The notes: a model not told the origin generated them from the letters alone. Shown: positions 1 through 9,248, numbered from the stretch's first letter. The stretch: 64,000 bases of DNA from an uncultured Lachnospiraceae bacterium (GCA_900316395.1 ONCT01000027.1:45020-109019), one strand, 5' to 3'. Program-made: numbers and translations.

Positions 1-66
1 GTACCCAAGACTATACAAAGTCGCACACAGTCCGAAGACTGCGATTAGGTCACTGATGGTCAGCAT
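1..66 (-). CDS. Putative holin-like small toxin, N-terminal part (runs off window)
   Basis: The first 22 codons read MLTISDLIAVFGLCATLYSL plus two more residues and continue past the window edge. A strong ribosome site, GGAGGTGAGG, lies just upstream. The peptide opens directly into a hydrophobic stretch, as in the very short putative holin-like toxins of Firmicutes, which have been proposed as type I toxins. A consensus promoter and a folded leader of about 118 nt precede it, which fits that class. Only the N terminus is visible, so the family assignment is tentative; any small membrane peptide could begin this way. Confidence 0.5.
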   Translation of the reverse strand, partial: MLTISDLIAVFGLCATLYSLGY

Positions 67-184
67 AAGCCTCACCTCCGTTTTCGGATTTCCCAAATAT
101 ATGAGATTTCTATGATAAACAGAGGCCACAGTTGTGTCCTCTGGAAAGAGGACTAACCGCCTACCCGTTGTATTGATAGCACCT
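67..184 (-). other. Structured 5' leader of the small toxin-like gene
   Basis: This is the predicted untranslated leader between the promoter and the small hydrophobic ORF. It contains a perfect 7-bp hairpin with a GGAA tetraloop (GTCCTCT/AGAGGAC, 136-153). Long folded leaders are typical of type I toxin messages, where they control translation. I saw no convincing antisense RNA promoter on the opposite strand. Confidence 0.4.
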
Positions 185-190
185 GTATTT

Positions 191-219
191 ATTATAGCAA
201 ACTAATGTTCGCATTTCAA
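191..219 (-). promoter_or_regulatory. Consensus promoter for the small toxin-like gene
   Basis: On the minus strand TTGAAA (219-214) and TATAAT (196-191) are separated by exactly 17 nt. A TG dinucleotide gives an extended -10. Predicted transcription start is near 184. Confidence 0.75.
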
Positions 220-233
220 GATAGAATAATACA

Positions 234-262
234 AAATAGAGCTCGGCAGCTGCCGAGCTCTT
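234..262 (-). terminator. Intrinsic terminator after dhaKL
   Basis: A perfect 22-nt palindrome (GAGCTCGGCAG/CTGCCGAGCTC, 239-260) is followed on the minus strand by a T-rich tract. It lies about 40 nt past the dhaKL stop codon. Confidence 0.75.
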
Positions 263-301
263 ACTATGATACATAGCCATATAATCTAACCAGCTCTCAG
301 A

Positions 302-2053
302 TTACTGTACTAACTCTCCAAGCTTTGTGAAGATCTCGCCAAGAGCGAAAGCACCAGCATCAGGATAACCAATTGATCTCTCACCAACTGTACCTGCACG
401 ACCCATGTGAGCTACGTGCTCTGCTGTAGCTGCAGCGCCGTCAACGGCCTTCTTAGCAGCTCTCTCAAATGAAGTCTTCATGTCACATCCCTCAGATGCA
501 CAAGCGCTCCACTCGTCTGCGCAAGGAACAAGAGCATCAATTAATGTCTTATCTCCTACAACAGCTCCACGACCAAATGATCTCTCACCTGTAGCCTGAA
601 CGCCCTTAACAGCAGCCTGAAGAAGGTCAGCCATATCCTGAACGCTAAGTTCCTTCTTACCTTCTGTAGACTTACCAGCTGAACGGAATGCTGAACCCCA
701 GATAGGACCTGAAGCACCACCACAGTTCTCCATGATAATCATAGATAATGCACCGATGAAATCTCCGATGTCCTTGTTGTTATTAGCATTAACTTCGTTC
801 CACTCTCTCTTAACCTGTCTGAATCCCTTAGCAACAGACTGACCGAAGTCACCATCACCAGCATGAGAATCAAGCTCACACCAAGGCTGCTCGCTCTCGA
901 TAATAATCTCAGCCATCTTATCAACTAAGAATACTACTGCATCCTGGCTAATTGTTGCGCCATTAGGAACTGATGACATCTTAGATGTGTCAGCTGTAAA
1001 TGATACGTTAGTGTTATCTTCAGCACCGAACTTAATCTCAGAATATGTAGGAGCATCAACTGGTCCTGTTACTCTGAAGCCAGGAGCTTCTGAAACAGCA
1101 TTTAACATCTCCTTAAGCTCGTCATCCATCTTAAGAAGTGATACAGATGCACCAAGCATATCGATTGATGTCATGAAGTTACCAACGAATACTCTAAATG
1201 TCTTAACGCCCTTGTCAGCTAATACCTTAGCTACTGCGTTGTTGAATAGATATAACTCTTGAAGTGGTGTAGAACCGAATCCGTTAATAAGAACAGATAC
1301 TTCTTCACCGTTAAGCTTAAGCTCATCAAGTAATGCAGGAACGATTCTCTCTGCTAACTCGTCAGCTGTAGCAATCTTCTCTCTCTTGATACCTGGCTCA
1401 CCATGGATACCAACACCGAATTCCATCTCACCTTCTGAGATGTCAAATGTAGGTTTTCCAGCTGCAGGAACTGTACATGATGAAAATGCGAATCCAAGGG
1501 AACGAACATTATCAGCAGCCTTCTGACCAATTCTCTTAACCTCAGCTAAGTCCTTGCCCATTTCAGCAGCTGCACCAGCACATTTGTGAACGAAAACTGT
1601 ACCAGCAACACCACGACGACCTACTGTATATAAACTATCCTGAACAGCGATATCATCTTCTACCTTAACATAATCAACCTTAAGTCCGTCCTCTTCTGCT
1701 AATGCAGCGGCGTTCTTGAAGTTCATCATATCACCAGAATAGTTCTTGATTACCATTAATGTACCCTTGTCAGAAGCGATAGCCTTAAGAGCCTGATATA
1801 CCTGAACCTGTGATGGTGAAGCAAATACGTCACCACATACAGCAGCATCAAGCATACCTTTTCCAACATAACCAGCATGTGCAGGCTCATGTCCTGAACC
1901 ACCACCAGATACAAGAGATACCTTGTTCTTGTTGATGTCTTTCTTCTTAACAATCTTATACTTCTGGATGAATTCCAAATCAGGATGTGCATTAGCAATA
2001 CCGTTACACATCTCCATAACAACTGTCTCAGGTCTATTAATTATCTTTTGCAT
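302..2053 (-). CDS. dhaKL: ATP-dependent dihydroxyacetone kinase (fused DhaK-DhaL)
   Basis: Phosphorylates dihydroxyacetone to dihydroxyacetone phosphate in the cytosol, feeding glycolysis. The 583-residue protein fuses a DhaK substrate domain (about 1-345) with a DhaL nucleotide domain (about 365-583), the layout of single-chain ATP-dependent kinases rather than PEP-dependent DhaKLM systems; no dhaM is seen. GGGSGHEPAHAG (50-61) is the DhaK glycine loop. His217 in GIHGEPG matches the histidine that covalently binds the substrate carbonyl. Asp395, Asp400 and Asp402 in DSHAGDGD match the magnesium-binding aspartates of DhaL. AGGAGAA precedes the ATG. The gene lies 82 nt downstream of gldA, so the pair forms an oxidative glycerol route. 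Confidence 0.95.
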   Translation of the reverse strand: MQKIINRPETVVMEMCNGIANAHPDLEFIQKYKIVKKKDINKNKVSLVSGGGSGHEPAHAGYVGKGMLDAAVCGDVFASPSQVQVYQALKAIASDKGTLMVIKNYSGDMMNFKNAAALAEEDGLKVDYVKVEDDIAVQDSLYTVGRRGVAGTVFVHKCAGAAAEMGKDLAEVKRIGQKAADNVRSLGFAFSSCTVPAAGKPTFDISEGEMEFGVGIHGEPGIKREKIATADELAERIVPALLDELKLNGEEVSVLINGFGSTPLQELYLFNNAVAKVLADKGVKTFRVFVGNFMTSIDMLGASVSLLKMDDELKEMLNAVSEAPGFRVTGPVDAPTYSEIKFGAEDNTNVSFTADTSKMSSVPNGATISQDAVVFLVDKMAEIIIESEQPWCELDSHAGDGDFGQSVAKGFRQVKREWNEVNANNNKDIGDFIGALSMIIMENCGGASGPIWGSAFRSAGKSTEGKKELSVQDMADLLQAAVKGVQATGERSFGRGAVVGDKTLIDALVPCADEWSACASEGCDMKTSFERAAKKAVDGAAATAEHVAHMGRAGTVGERSIGYPDAGAFALGEIFTKLGELVQ

Positions 2054-2085
2054 ATAAATCTTCTCCTTCTCTAAAAATTCACGAA

Positions 2086-2115
2086 AACCGAACGAATGTC
2101 GCCACTCGTTCGGTT
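2086..2115 (-). other. Intercistronic hairpin between gldA and dhaKL
   Basis: A 10-bp perfect stem (AACCGAACGA/TCGTTCGGTT) with a 10-nt loop sits in the gldA-dhaKL gap, followed on the minus strand by TTTTCG and then TTTTT. It could be a partial terminator that lowers dhaKL expression, or a hairpin protecting the processed mRNA. Confidence 0.55.
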
Positions 2116-2135
2116 ATCAAAAAAGTCATATTATC

Positions 2136-3281
2136 TTACCAAGTTTTGATTTCCTTCTTACGTGCAGCACCAATCTGTGAAGCAACCTTAATAGCAGATG
2201 CTGTAGCCTGTGCTGTAACAGGGAATGGCATGTTATGAATTGACTCATCAGGGATACAAGCCTTCTCAGCAACCTTGAGTAGTAATTCATCATCAACATC
2301 CTCAGACTTCATATCAGCAAGAGATACAGGAAGTCCTACTGCGATACAGAAATCGATAACTTCAAGAAGCTCTTCCTTAGGAGCATTCTCTAATACTAAC
2401 TGACAAATTGTACAGAATGCAACCATCTCACCATGGAAGAAGTCATGATGTGCAGGAAGAAGTGTCATACCATCAACGATAGCATGTGCAGCTGCAAGTC
2501 CACTTGACTCGAATCCAAGACCTGATAGTAAGATGTTAGTCTCAACGATCTTCTCGAATGCAGGAGTAATCTGCTCATTATCACAAGCAACCTTAGCAAG
2601 AACACCATATTTCTTAAGGTTCTCATAGCAAAGAGTAGCTAGTGCATAAGAAGCATCAGTACCATATCCTAACATTGTTCCTTCTGCTCTGTTAGCTCCA
2701 CAAGGAAGTCCAGCATTAACGTTAGAGCAAGAACGTACGTTAGCACGTGCCTCAAAGAATGTTGCAAGTGCATCACCCATACCACTTACTAAGAAACGTG
2801 TAGGAGCTGTAACGATAACGTTAGTATCAATCATAACTACGCTTGGATTCTGCTTGAAGTAAGCATAGTCTTCGAACTCATGATTGTCTGTGTAAACAAC
2901 AGCTGAGTGAGATGTAGGAGCATCTGTTGCAGCGATTGTAGGACAGATAATAAGGTTAGTTCCAGCAGCAACACACTTAGATGTGTCAATAGCCTTACCG
3001 CCACCAAGACCGATTGTACAAGTACATCCAGCTTCCTTAGCTTGTGCCTGCAATTTAGTGATTACGCTTCTGCAGCACTCGCCTTCGAATCCGTCAGCAT
3101 ATACTAACTCAATGCCCCATTTCTTCTGAGTAGCTTCTAACTTATCCTTTACAAGGTTAAGTGCAAATGGATCACCGATAAGTAATGCCTTGTCACCAAA
3201 TGTCTTAACGAAATATCCTAAGTTCAATAATTCGTCTTCGCCCTGTACGTACTTTGTTGGTGTAATAAACGCTTTTCTCAT
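2136..3281 (-). CDS. gldA: Glycerol dehydrogenase (NAD+, iron-type alcohol dehydrogenase family)
   Basis: Oxidises glycerol to dihydroxyacetone with NAD+, or runs in reverse. At 381 residues it is close to normal family length. The N-terminal half carries the dinucleotide motif GLGGGKAIDTSK (91-102). The C-terminal helical half carries the expected metal ligands Asp170 (GMGDALAT), His266 (AAAHAIVDG) and His283 (FFHGEMVAF). Its product is the substrate of the next gene, dhaKL, so the two form a short glycerol oxidation operon. AAAGGAGA precedes the ATG and a recognisable promoter lies 70-100 nt upstream. The family includes other polyol dehydrogenases, but the kinase neighbour makes glycerol or dihydroxyacetone by far the likeliest substrate. 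Confidence 0.93.
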   Translation of the reverse strand: MRKAFITPTKYVQGEDELLNLGYFVKTFGDKALLIGDPFALNLVKDKLEATQKKWGIELVYADGFEGECCRSVITKLQAQAKEAGCTCTIGLGGGKAIDTSKCVAAGTNLIICPTIAATDAPTSHSAVVYTDNHEFEDYAYFKQNPSVVMIDTNVIVTAPTRFLVSGMGDALATFFEARANVRSCSNVNAGLPCGANRAEGTMLGYGTDASYALATLCYENLKKYGVLAKVACDNEQITPAFEKIVETNILLSGLGFESSGLAAAHAIVDGMTLLPAHHDFFHGEMVAFCTICQLVLENAPKEELLEVIDFCIAVGLPVSLADMKSEDVDDELLLKVAEKACIPDESIHNMPFPVTAQATASAIKVASQIGAARKKEIKTW

Positions 3282-3352
3282 ACCTAAAAATCTCCTTTAC
3301 ATTATATTATTTTTCTTCCCTAATAAAGGGCGCGTCTTATTCGCATACATCT

Positions 3353-3380
3353 ATTATAGCAAATCGAAAATAATATTCAA
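3353..3380 (-). promoter_or_regulatory. Promoter of gldA-dhaKL
   Basis: TTGAAT (3380-3375) and TATAAT (3358-3353) on the minus strand are 16 nt apart, with TGC before the -10. This predicts a leader of about 65 nt before gldA. Confidence 0.65.
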
Positions 3381-3443
3381 TAGTCACAATTATTAAAATA
3401 AAACATTACACATAATTATAACTTTTGACCATAAAAATAAAAT

Positions 3444-3588
3444 AAGCCCATACTAACAAAGTCTATATCAAATACTAATTATTAATATTTTCACGAAAAT
3501 ACCCCCACGCTCATGAAGAAAATCGCGTTGGGGGTTTTTCGTAAAAATATTACGCAAAGTTAATTATAGACTTTGTCAGTATAGGCTT
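3444..3588 (-). other. Long intergenic hairpin with conserved loop (element 1 of 4)
   Basis: This fills most of the 316-nt gldA-capD gap. Outer 24-nt arms (3444-3467 and 3565-3588) pair with only two imperfections, which are A-C on the plus-strand RNA but G-U on the minus-strand RNA. An inner stem ACGAAAA..CCCCC / GGGGGTTTTTCGT follows, then a GC-closed 14-nt loop at about 3511-3524 (plus strand TCATGAAGAAAATC). The same loop recurs in three other intergenic hairpins with unrelated stems. It starts about 10 nt after the stop of the dehydratase gene, so termination of that operon is the simplest role. The stretch 3381-3443 shows nothing else. Confidence 0.7.
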
Positions 3589-3597
3589 GCGTCATTC

Positions 3598-5472
3598 TCA
3601 AGAAGGGTTATAGGTGTTAACCATTTTCTTTACAAATTGACGGATGTCTGCGTTCTCGCGGATGATGACATCGTAGCTGTCCTCGAGTTCCTTGAGGAAG
3701 GCTTCTTCGTCGAAGTCGATTGGGTGGCCGATGTGGATGAGTTCATTCTCGGTACTCTGGGTGCCCTCTTCATCCATAAGGAGCTCTTCGTATAGCTTCT
3801 CCCCTGGGCGAAGGCCGGTGTAGACAATCTCGATGTCGCGGTCTGGGACATAGCCAGAGAGACGAATCAGGTTACGGGCCATATCATCAATCTTAACTGG
3901 CTCTCCCATATCGAGAACAAATATCTCGCCGCCCTTGGCCATGGAGCCTGCCATAAGCACAAGCATAACAGCTTCAGGAATGGTCATGAAGTAGCGCACA
4001 ATGTCCTTGTGGGTTACAGTAACAGGTCCACCTGCCGCAATCTGCTTCTCGAACAGAGGAATAACACTTCCGTTAGAACCAAGCACATTTCCGAAGCGAA
4101 CAGCAACAAATTCCGTCTTAGAACGTGCGTTATACGCCTGCACAATCATTTCGCACATTCTCTTGGATGCGCCCATAACATTAGTCGGATTAACGGCCTT
4201 ATCCGTAGAGATAAGCACCATTCGCTTAACACCATAAGCGTCGCACATCTTAGACAGCTTCAGTGTGCCATAGACGTTGTTCTTAATAGCCTCACTAGGG
4301 CTGTCCTCCATAAGAGGCACATGCTTATGGGCCGCCGCATGGAACACAATCTCAGGCTTGTATGTACTAAATATATAGTCCATTCTGTTGGTATTGCGAA
4401 CAGAGGCAATAAGCGTCACCAGGTTAAGCTCAGGGTGTGTCACCTTAAGTTCCTGCTGAATATCATAGGCGTTGTTCTCATATATCTCCACAATCACCAG
4501 CTTCGATGGCTTGAAGTCCGCAATCTGTCTGCACAGCTCGGAACCAATACTACCACCGCCACCAGTAACCATAACAACCTTGTCAGTCACGTACTCAGCG
4601 ATTCTGTCATTTTCCACCTCAATCTCGTCACGACCAAGAAGGTCCTCAATAGAGACATTACGAAGCTTACGAACAGAGACCTCATCATTAATAATCTGAT
4701 ACATTCCAGGCAGGGCCTTAATGCGACAGGTTGTATCAGAGCACAAATCAACAATTGCCTTAAGCTCTTTACGTGGAAGGGATGGGATGGCAATGAAAAT
4801 GTCTGTTATAGCGTATTTCTCAACTGCCCATGAAATATCTTCACGAGCGCCAACAATCTTGACACCCTGCATATATTTGTTAACCTTGGTTCTATCATCA
4901 TCAATAACACACACAACCTTGCCATTAAGATACTCACTACTCTTCATCTCACGAAGGATAGCATTGCCCGCCTCTCCTGCGCCTACAAGCAGAACACGAT
5001 TCTCCCTATCCACCTTGTAGCTTCTAGACATACGCCTAATCACCCTGTATAGAAAACGTATGCCACCTACGAGAACAATTAGAGTCACAACTTCTAAGAG
5101 CCAGAAGCTTCTTGGCATAACGTAAGGACTCATAGAGAAGAACATTATGTTCATTCCTACGAAATGTTCAAGTTCTGCCACAAAGCACGCAATAATAATT
5201 CGCACCATTTCGTTAATTGACGCGAACTCCCACAAGCTGTTATACATATGGAACAGGGTGAATATTATAAGGCATAGCACAATATGTATAGGAAGATAGT
5301 AAAGAAAATTGTTAAGATACCTTTCGTCTATCTGCGTAAAATGAAAATCAAAACGCAACAAGAGCGCCGCCATTCCAGCGACGCCAATACATATAATATC
5401 AAGCAATATAAGAAAGATTCGTCTAATCCAAACCTGTTTTTTCTCTTTATTCATCTTCTTAACGCTATCCAC
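3598..5472 (-). CDS. Membrane-bound nucleotide-sugar 4,6-dehydratase/epimerase (CapD/PglF/WbpM type)
   Basis: Likely converts UDP-GlcNAc to its 4-keto-6-deoxy derivative, the first step toward a deoxy-amino sugar for the exopolysaccharide. The 624-residue protein has four N-terminal membrane segments (about 16-145), a first Rossmann-like region beginning VLLVGAGEAG (160-169), and a C-terminal SDR domain with TGGGGSIGSE near 298. In the active site the usual Tyr-x3-Lys is replaced by Met-x3-Lys (NVMGASKR), as in the large FlaA1/PglF group. Start is probably GTG at 5472 behind TTAGGT; an ATG six codons later is possible. It is the last gene of the loaP-led operon and lies 23 nt after the Wzz-like gene. 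Whether it is a dehydratase or an epimerase cannot be fixed from sequence alone. Confidence 0.88.
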   Translation of the reverse strand: MDSVKKMNKEKKQVWIRRIFLILLDIICIGVAGMAALLLRFDFHFTQIDERYLNNFLYYLPIHIVLCLIIFTLFHMYNSLWEFASINEMVRIIIACFVAELEHFVGMNIMFFSMSPYVMPRSFWLLEVVTLIVLVGGIRFLYRVIRRMSRSYKVDRENRVLLVGAGEAGNAILREMKSSEYLNGKVVCVIDDDRTKVNKYMQGVKIVGAREDISWAVEKYAITDIFIAIPSLPRKELKAIVDLCSDTTCRIKALPGMYQIINDEVSVRKLRNVSIEDLLGRDEIEVENDRIAEYVTDKVVMVTGGGGSIGSELCRQIADFKPSKLVIVEIYENNAYDIQQELKVTHPELNLVTLIASVRNTNRMDYIFSTYKPEIVFHAAAHKHVPLMEDSPSEAIKNNVYGTLKLSKMCDAYGVKRMVLISTDKAVNPTNVMGASKRMCEMIVQAYNARSKTEFVAVRFGNVLGSNGSVIPLFEKQIAAGGPVTVTHKDIVRYFMTIPEAVMLVLMAGSMAKGGEIFVLDMGEPVKIDDMARNLIRLSGYVPDRDIEIVYTGLRPGEKLYEELLMDEEGTQSTENELIHIGHPIDFDEEAFLKELEDSYDVIIRENADIRQFVKKMVNTYNPS

Positions 5473-5495
5473 TTTGTATACCTAACCTATAACAA

Positions 5496-6983
5496 TTATT
5501 CAATAACTACTCCACCTACAACATCAATCTCATGTTGGTTAAATGTTGTGAATTCCTGGCAAATGTTATTAAAGGATGAAGTACCAATTCCTTCAACAAC
5601 AAGAACTGCCTTGGCCTCATCTGCCTTTACTAAGGAATTCTGATCTACGCAGACATTGTCTCCAAATTCAACTGATATGCCTTCTTTACCCAGTCCATTA
5701 ATTAGGACATCTCTTGTGGCATTCTCAAGGGCATCTACCTTAGTTCCCGTAACATATATTCTGTCAAGTTCCTTTCCCTTAAGAAGGAGACTTATATTAG
5801 TTATAAAATGCTCTATAGATTCCTCTGCTGTATTATTTCTCTTATTCTTATAACGCATCTTGTAGAGCCATGCATCAATACCCTTGTAATGTTTCTCTTT
5901 CCTAATGATGTAGAGACTGCGAATGCCGAATACATCCTTAAGCTCTGCTGCACTATTAAGCTTGCCACCAAGAATATCAATAAGAGCAACAATTACTGCA
6001 ACGACAAGGATACCAATTATGAATCCAAGCACTGCATACTTAATACTAAATGATGGCTTAGCTAAAGTCTCACTGCTGCTTGCATCAGTTGTAGTGCTTG
6101 TGGCATTAGCATTTGACATATTGGTAGAAGTCTCATCTTCATCAAGAGCTACAAGATTGTTGTATGCTGTAAGCTGCGCATCCTTCAAGTTCTTCTTGTT
6201 AGTATCAACAGCAGTCTTGGCAGTTGTAAGGCGGCTCTTAGCCTCCTTCTGCTTAGTCAATAAGTCATTGTCCACACGAGTCGTCTGATACTCACTCATT
6301 ACAACAATGCTGTGAGAGCCAATATCACTGGCAATCTTATCTGAATTGGCTGCAAATGTATCTCTGACCACACCTGCCAATCTCTCGCGAAGGGCAGCAT
6401 CAGGAGCAATAATGTCAACCTTGATCACACTCTCAACATATTCCGCAGTAATCATTTCCTGAAGCTGTGATACTGTATACATATTACCTTCTAGACGTGC
6501 TGCATTCTCTGCCACAGCACCATCATTAACAAGGCTACAGTAAGCAGCTAGAACTGAATTAGTGTAACTATCTTTATTTACACCATTAGCATCATTAACA
6601 TATCCTGAATCAAGATAATAGTCGAGATTATAAACCTGTTCATTATAAGCATCTATCTGCATTACAGGGGATGTATTAAGATACTTAAGGGCGTCATTAT
6701 AGTCCTTGGTTGAGATGACAGCCATTTCAACTGCAGCCTTCTCATCCGCCTTAAGATTCTTAGTAAGTAAAGCCTTCTGCTCCTCCTTGGACATAGTATT
6801 CTTAACTGTCTGAACCTCTTCCTGCTTATTAAGAGACTCATTGTAAGAACTAAGGTCCTTATAATACTTTACTCCTGGCACCAAAATTGCGCACACTAAT
6901 GCAGCTACAAGGCACCAGCGCCAGGCAAATGCTATCTTCCATAACAGATTAATGAGATCAATCTCTCGTTCTCTATACTCCAT
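5496..6983 (-). CDS. Polysaccharide co-polymerase / chain-length regulator (Wzz-like)
   Basis: A 495-residue protein with the Wzz topology: a short cytosolic N terminus, membrane segment 1 (about 20-40), a large extracytoplasmic helical region rich in Lys, Glu and Ala, membrane segment 2 (about 318-340), and a cytosolic C-terminal domain ending in VVGGVVIE. That C-terminal part resembles a degenerate BY-kinase-like fold without a Walker motif I can recognise. Such proteins set polymer length together with a Wzy polymerase, and a polymerase is encoded immediately upstream (29-nt gap). AGAGGAGTTAAG precedes the ATG. It may need a separate tyrosine kinase not seen in this window. Confidence 0.75.
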   Translation of the reverse strand: MEYREREIDLINLLWKIAFAWRWCLVAALVCAILVPGVKYYKDLSSYNESLNKQEEVQTVKNTMSKEEQKALLTKNLKADEKAAVEMAVISTKDYNDALKYLNTSPVMQIDAYNEQVYNLDYYLDSGYVNDANGVNKDSYTNSVLAAYCSLVNDGAVAENAARLEGNMYTVSQLQEMITAEYVESVIKVDIIAPDAALRERLAGVVRDTFAANSDKIASDIGSHSIVVMSEYQTTRVDNDLLTKQKEAKSRLTTAKTAVDTNKKNLKDAQLTAYNNLVALDEDETSTNMSNANATSTTTDASSSETLAKPSFSIKYAVLGFIIGILVVAVIVALIDILGGKLNSAAELKDVFGIRSLYIIRKEKHYKGIDAWLYKMRYKNKRNNTAEESIEHFITNISLLLKGKELDRIYVTGTKVDALENATRDVLINGLGKEGISVEFGDNVCVDQNSLVKADEAKAVLVVEGIGTSSFNNICQEFTTFNQHEIDVVGGVVIE

Positions 6984-7012
6984 CTTAACTCCTCTATCAC
7001 TTATAATTCAAA

Positions 7013-9133
7013 TTACGCTTTCTTCTTGCGTCTAAGCTCTGTCCATCCTGCAGCCATTCCAAGACCAAGGAAGGTCCAGAAGGTTGGCGAATGAACAATC
7101 ATGGAATCTCCTGGGATTCCTGCAACTAAGAATACAGTAACTGCTGCTGTACAGGCAATTGCAATTCTTCTGTTGGCTGCATCAGTTATGCCGCCTTCCT
7201 TAACAGCTAGTCCCTTGATTATCATTACATAATACAATACGAAGAACACAAGCATACATAGTAGAAATGGAAGTCCTTCCTCAACCCAGTACTGCATATA
7301 CAAATTATGAGGCTTAACATCATAATTTGTATTTCCATTCATCTTGTCAATATAATTATTCTGTGGAAAATCTGTTATAAACAGTCCACTACCACATCCT
7401 ATTAACAAGTGATCCTTAAGAAGTGGAAGTGTCTTATTCCAGATTGTACCTCTACCTGAGAATAGTTTGTCAGGGAATACATGAGCATTTGCAATATCAG
7501 TTCCATCATTCTGAACGAATCTTCCATAAGGGTTGGTGAAATAGTATTCGCCACTCTTATCAACCTCATTACTTACGGCAAATGTTAAACTTTCGCCCTG
7601 CTTGCCTACCATTATTCCATGGTCAATCTTGCCATCCTGACCCTGGGCTCTATATTCAGATATAGTAAGACCATTCTTGCCTATATCCTTCTTAGAATAT
7701 TCGAAGTACTGTGGCTGTTTGCTGGCGGCCTCATGGTATGTCCCATTAATAGGACTGCCATCTGCATTCTTAAGGTCAACCTTAAGAGTGTTATTGTCAT
7801 AAGAATATGCCACCGAGTATTCCTTACCATCTAAGTCGAAGTATACTCCATCTGACTTAGGTGTTATATGATGAATTCTGTAACTTGCCTCAGCATTACT
7901 ATCTGTTGCACCAATACCACTAACTACATAGTTGCGAAGCTGTGGCACTGCAAATACTGCTACAATAGCAACTACAATTACACCTACAACAATAGCCAAT
8001 CTCTTCTTACTCTTAACAGAAATAAGAATAGCAAGAACTATGATTCCGCCAATAAATCCAAGTCGTCCACCGTCGGAACCAGCTGCAAACATATCGAATA
8101 ATGTAAGAATAAGTAATGCAGCCCTTACAATCTTCTCCTTAGGATTCTTACTCATGGTGAACATGATTAAGAATATCATCGCCCACATAGCGAAGAATGT
8201 TGATACGTAGTCGATATTGTGAAGTGTTGTATATTCACCTGTTCCAACTGTTATTGAAGCTCCAGGCTGTCTGTATTCACTTGATGCAAATAAGAATTTA
8301 CCGAACTCAGTCTTGAACAAATCAAGATTGAACACCTGGAATAGTCCAATTACAGAGATAATTAGAAAACCAGGTAGCGACGCACGATATACAAACTGCA
8401 TGTCACGATATATTGAGTCGGATTGAGAGAATAATATGAAAGTGTATATCATAACTATAAAGTAGGATAAGGTTACAAATATACTCTCAAAATTCTCGAA
8501 TCCACCTAATAGTAGAAGTGGCTTGTTGCTTGCAAATATTCCAGATATAAGCACGAATAATACTGCTATTCCAATTACATAGAATGGAACAGACTTCATT
8601 CTCTTGAATACATTGCGCTTACCGTTAAAGAACCATATTAGCATAATAAATAACGTAAATACTGCTACAACAAGGAAAACAATTGCCTTAATCTTAAGGA
8701 ATACATCAACCTGTGTTGCATTATCAGCTGCAACCCACTCATAATCTTCTAAGAAGGTACTATATGTAAGGGTACGCATAAGAAGTGGAATATATCCAAG
8801 CACTAAAATAATAGGAATATATGTCATAAAATATTCCTTAGGCTTCTTGGCAAATTCTACATTTAAAAAGAAGGGCGTCTTCTTCTCTCGCTCTTCCTTC
8901 CTAGTTGTGTAGGTATTATTAGTTTCTGTCGTTTGTTGGAAAGTATTATTCTCAACCTTGTCTTGCGAATTATTAGTTGTATTATTAGATGCATCAGCGC
9001 TAGTAGTTTCAGCTGCCTTAGCAGCCTCTTCGGCTTCATTAACTGCAGCAGTGCTCTTGGCCTTGCTACTATTCTGCTGTGCGTTATTTTTCTTCTGTTG
9101 TGCCTTTTTCTTTTTTCTAGAACTCTTAGCCAT
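7013..9133 (-). CDS. O-antigen ligase/polymerase family membrane protein (Wzy/WaaL-like)
   Basis: Predicted to polymerise or transfer lipid-linked repeat units outside the membrane. The 706-residue protein begins with about 90 residues of low-complexity Lys/Gln/Asn/Thr-rich sequence, unusually long for the family. Many membrane segments follow, with a large extracytoplasmic loop (about 420-590). The family signature HNLYMQYWVEEGLPF near 625 lies just before the final membrane segments. AGAAAGGTGAG precedes the ATG. It heads the preserved distal part of the loaP operon with the Wzz-like and CapD-like genes. Distinguishing polymerase from ligase is not possible from sequence, but the Wzz partner favours Wzy. 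Confidence 0.8.
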   Translation of the reverse strand: MAKSSRKKKKAQQKKNNAQQNSSKAKSTAAVNEAEEAAKAAETTSADASNNTTNNSQDKVENNTFQQTTETNNTYTTRKEEREKKTPFFLNVEFAKKPKEYFMTYIPIILVLGYIPLLMRTLTYSTFLEDYEWVAADNATQVDVFLKIKAIVFLVVAVFTLFIMLIWFFNGKRNVFKRMKSVPFYVIGIAVLFVLISGIFASNKPLLLLGGFENFESIFVTLSYFIVMIYTFILFSQSDSIYRDMQFVYRASLPGFLIISVIGLFQVFNLDLFKTEFGKFLFASSEYRQPGASITVGTGEYTTLHNIDYVSTFFAMWAMIFLIMFTMSKNPKEKIVRAALLILTLFDMFAAGSDGGRLGFIGGIIVLAILISVKSKKRLAIVVGVIVVAIVAVFAVPQLRNYVVSGIGATDSNAEASYRIHHITPKSDGVYFDLDGKEYSVAYSYDNNTLKVDLKNADGSPINGTYHEAASKQPQYFEYSKKDIGKNGLTISEYRAQGQDGKIDHGIMVGKQGESLTFAVSNEVDKSGEYYFTNPYGRFVQNDGTDIANAHVFPDKLFSGRGTIWNKTLPLLKDHLLIGCGSGLFITDFPQNNYIDKMNGNTNYDVKPHNLYMQYWVEEGLPFLLCMLVFFVLYYVMIIKGLAVKEGGITDAANRRIAIACTAAVTVFLVAGIPGDSMIVHSPTFWTFLGLGMAAGWTELRRKKKA

Positions 9134-9212
9134 TTCTACTCACCTTTCTATATACTGAAACTACATTATATCATATATTCTGTGATGTGCATTATAAATT
9201 TGACGATTATAC

Positions 9213-9240
9213 AAAAAAGGACTCGACGCATCAAGCCCTT
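9213..9240 (-). terminator. Intrinsic terminator after the 98-aa hypothetical gene
   Basis: Minus-strand RNA forms an 8-bp stem (GGGCTTGA/TCGAGTCC with two G-U pairs, TGCG loop) followed by six T. The plus strand would carry A-C mismatches, so it acts in the minus direction. Confidence 0.7.
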
Positions 9241-9248
9241 TCACATCT

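Noticed and set aside
4009-4833. A 274-codon plus-strand ORF inside the dehydratase gene
   Set aside because: It lies wholly antisense to a well-conserved enzyme and has no recognisable domain or ribosome site; it is a shadow of the minus-strand codon usage.
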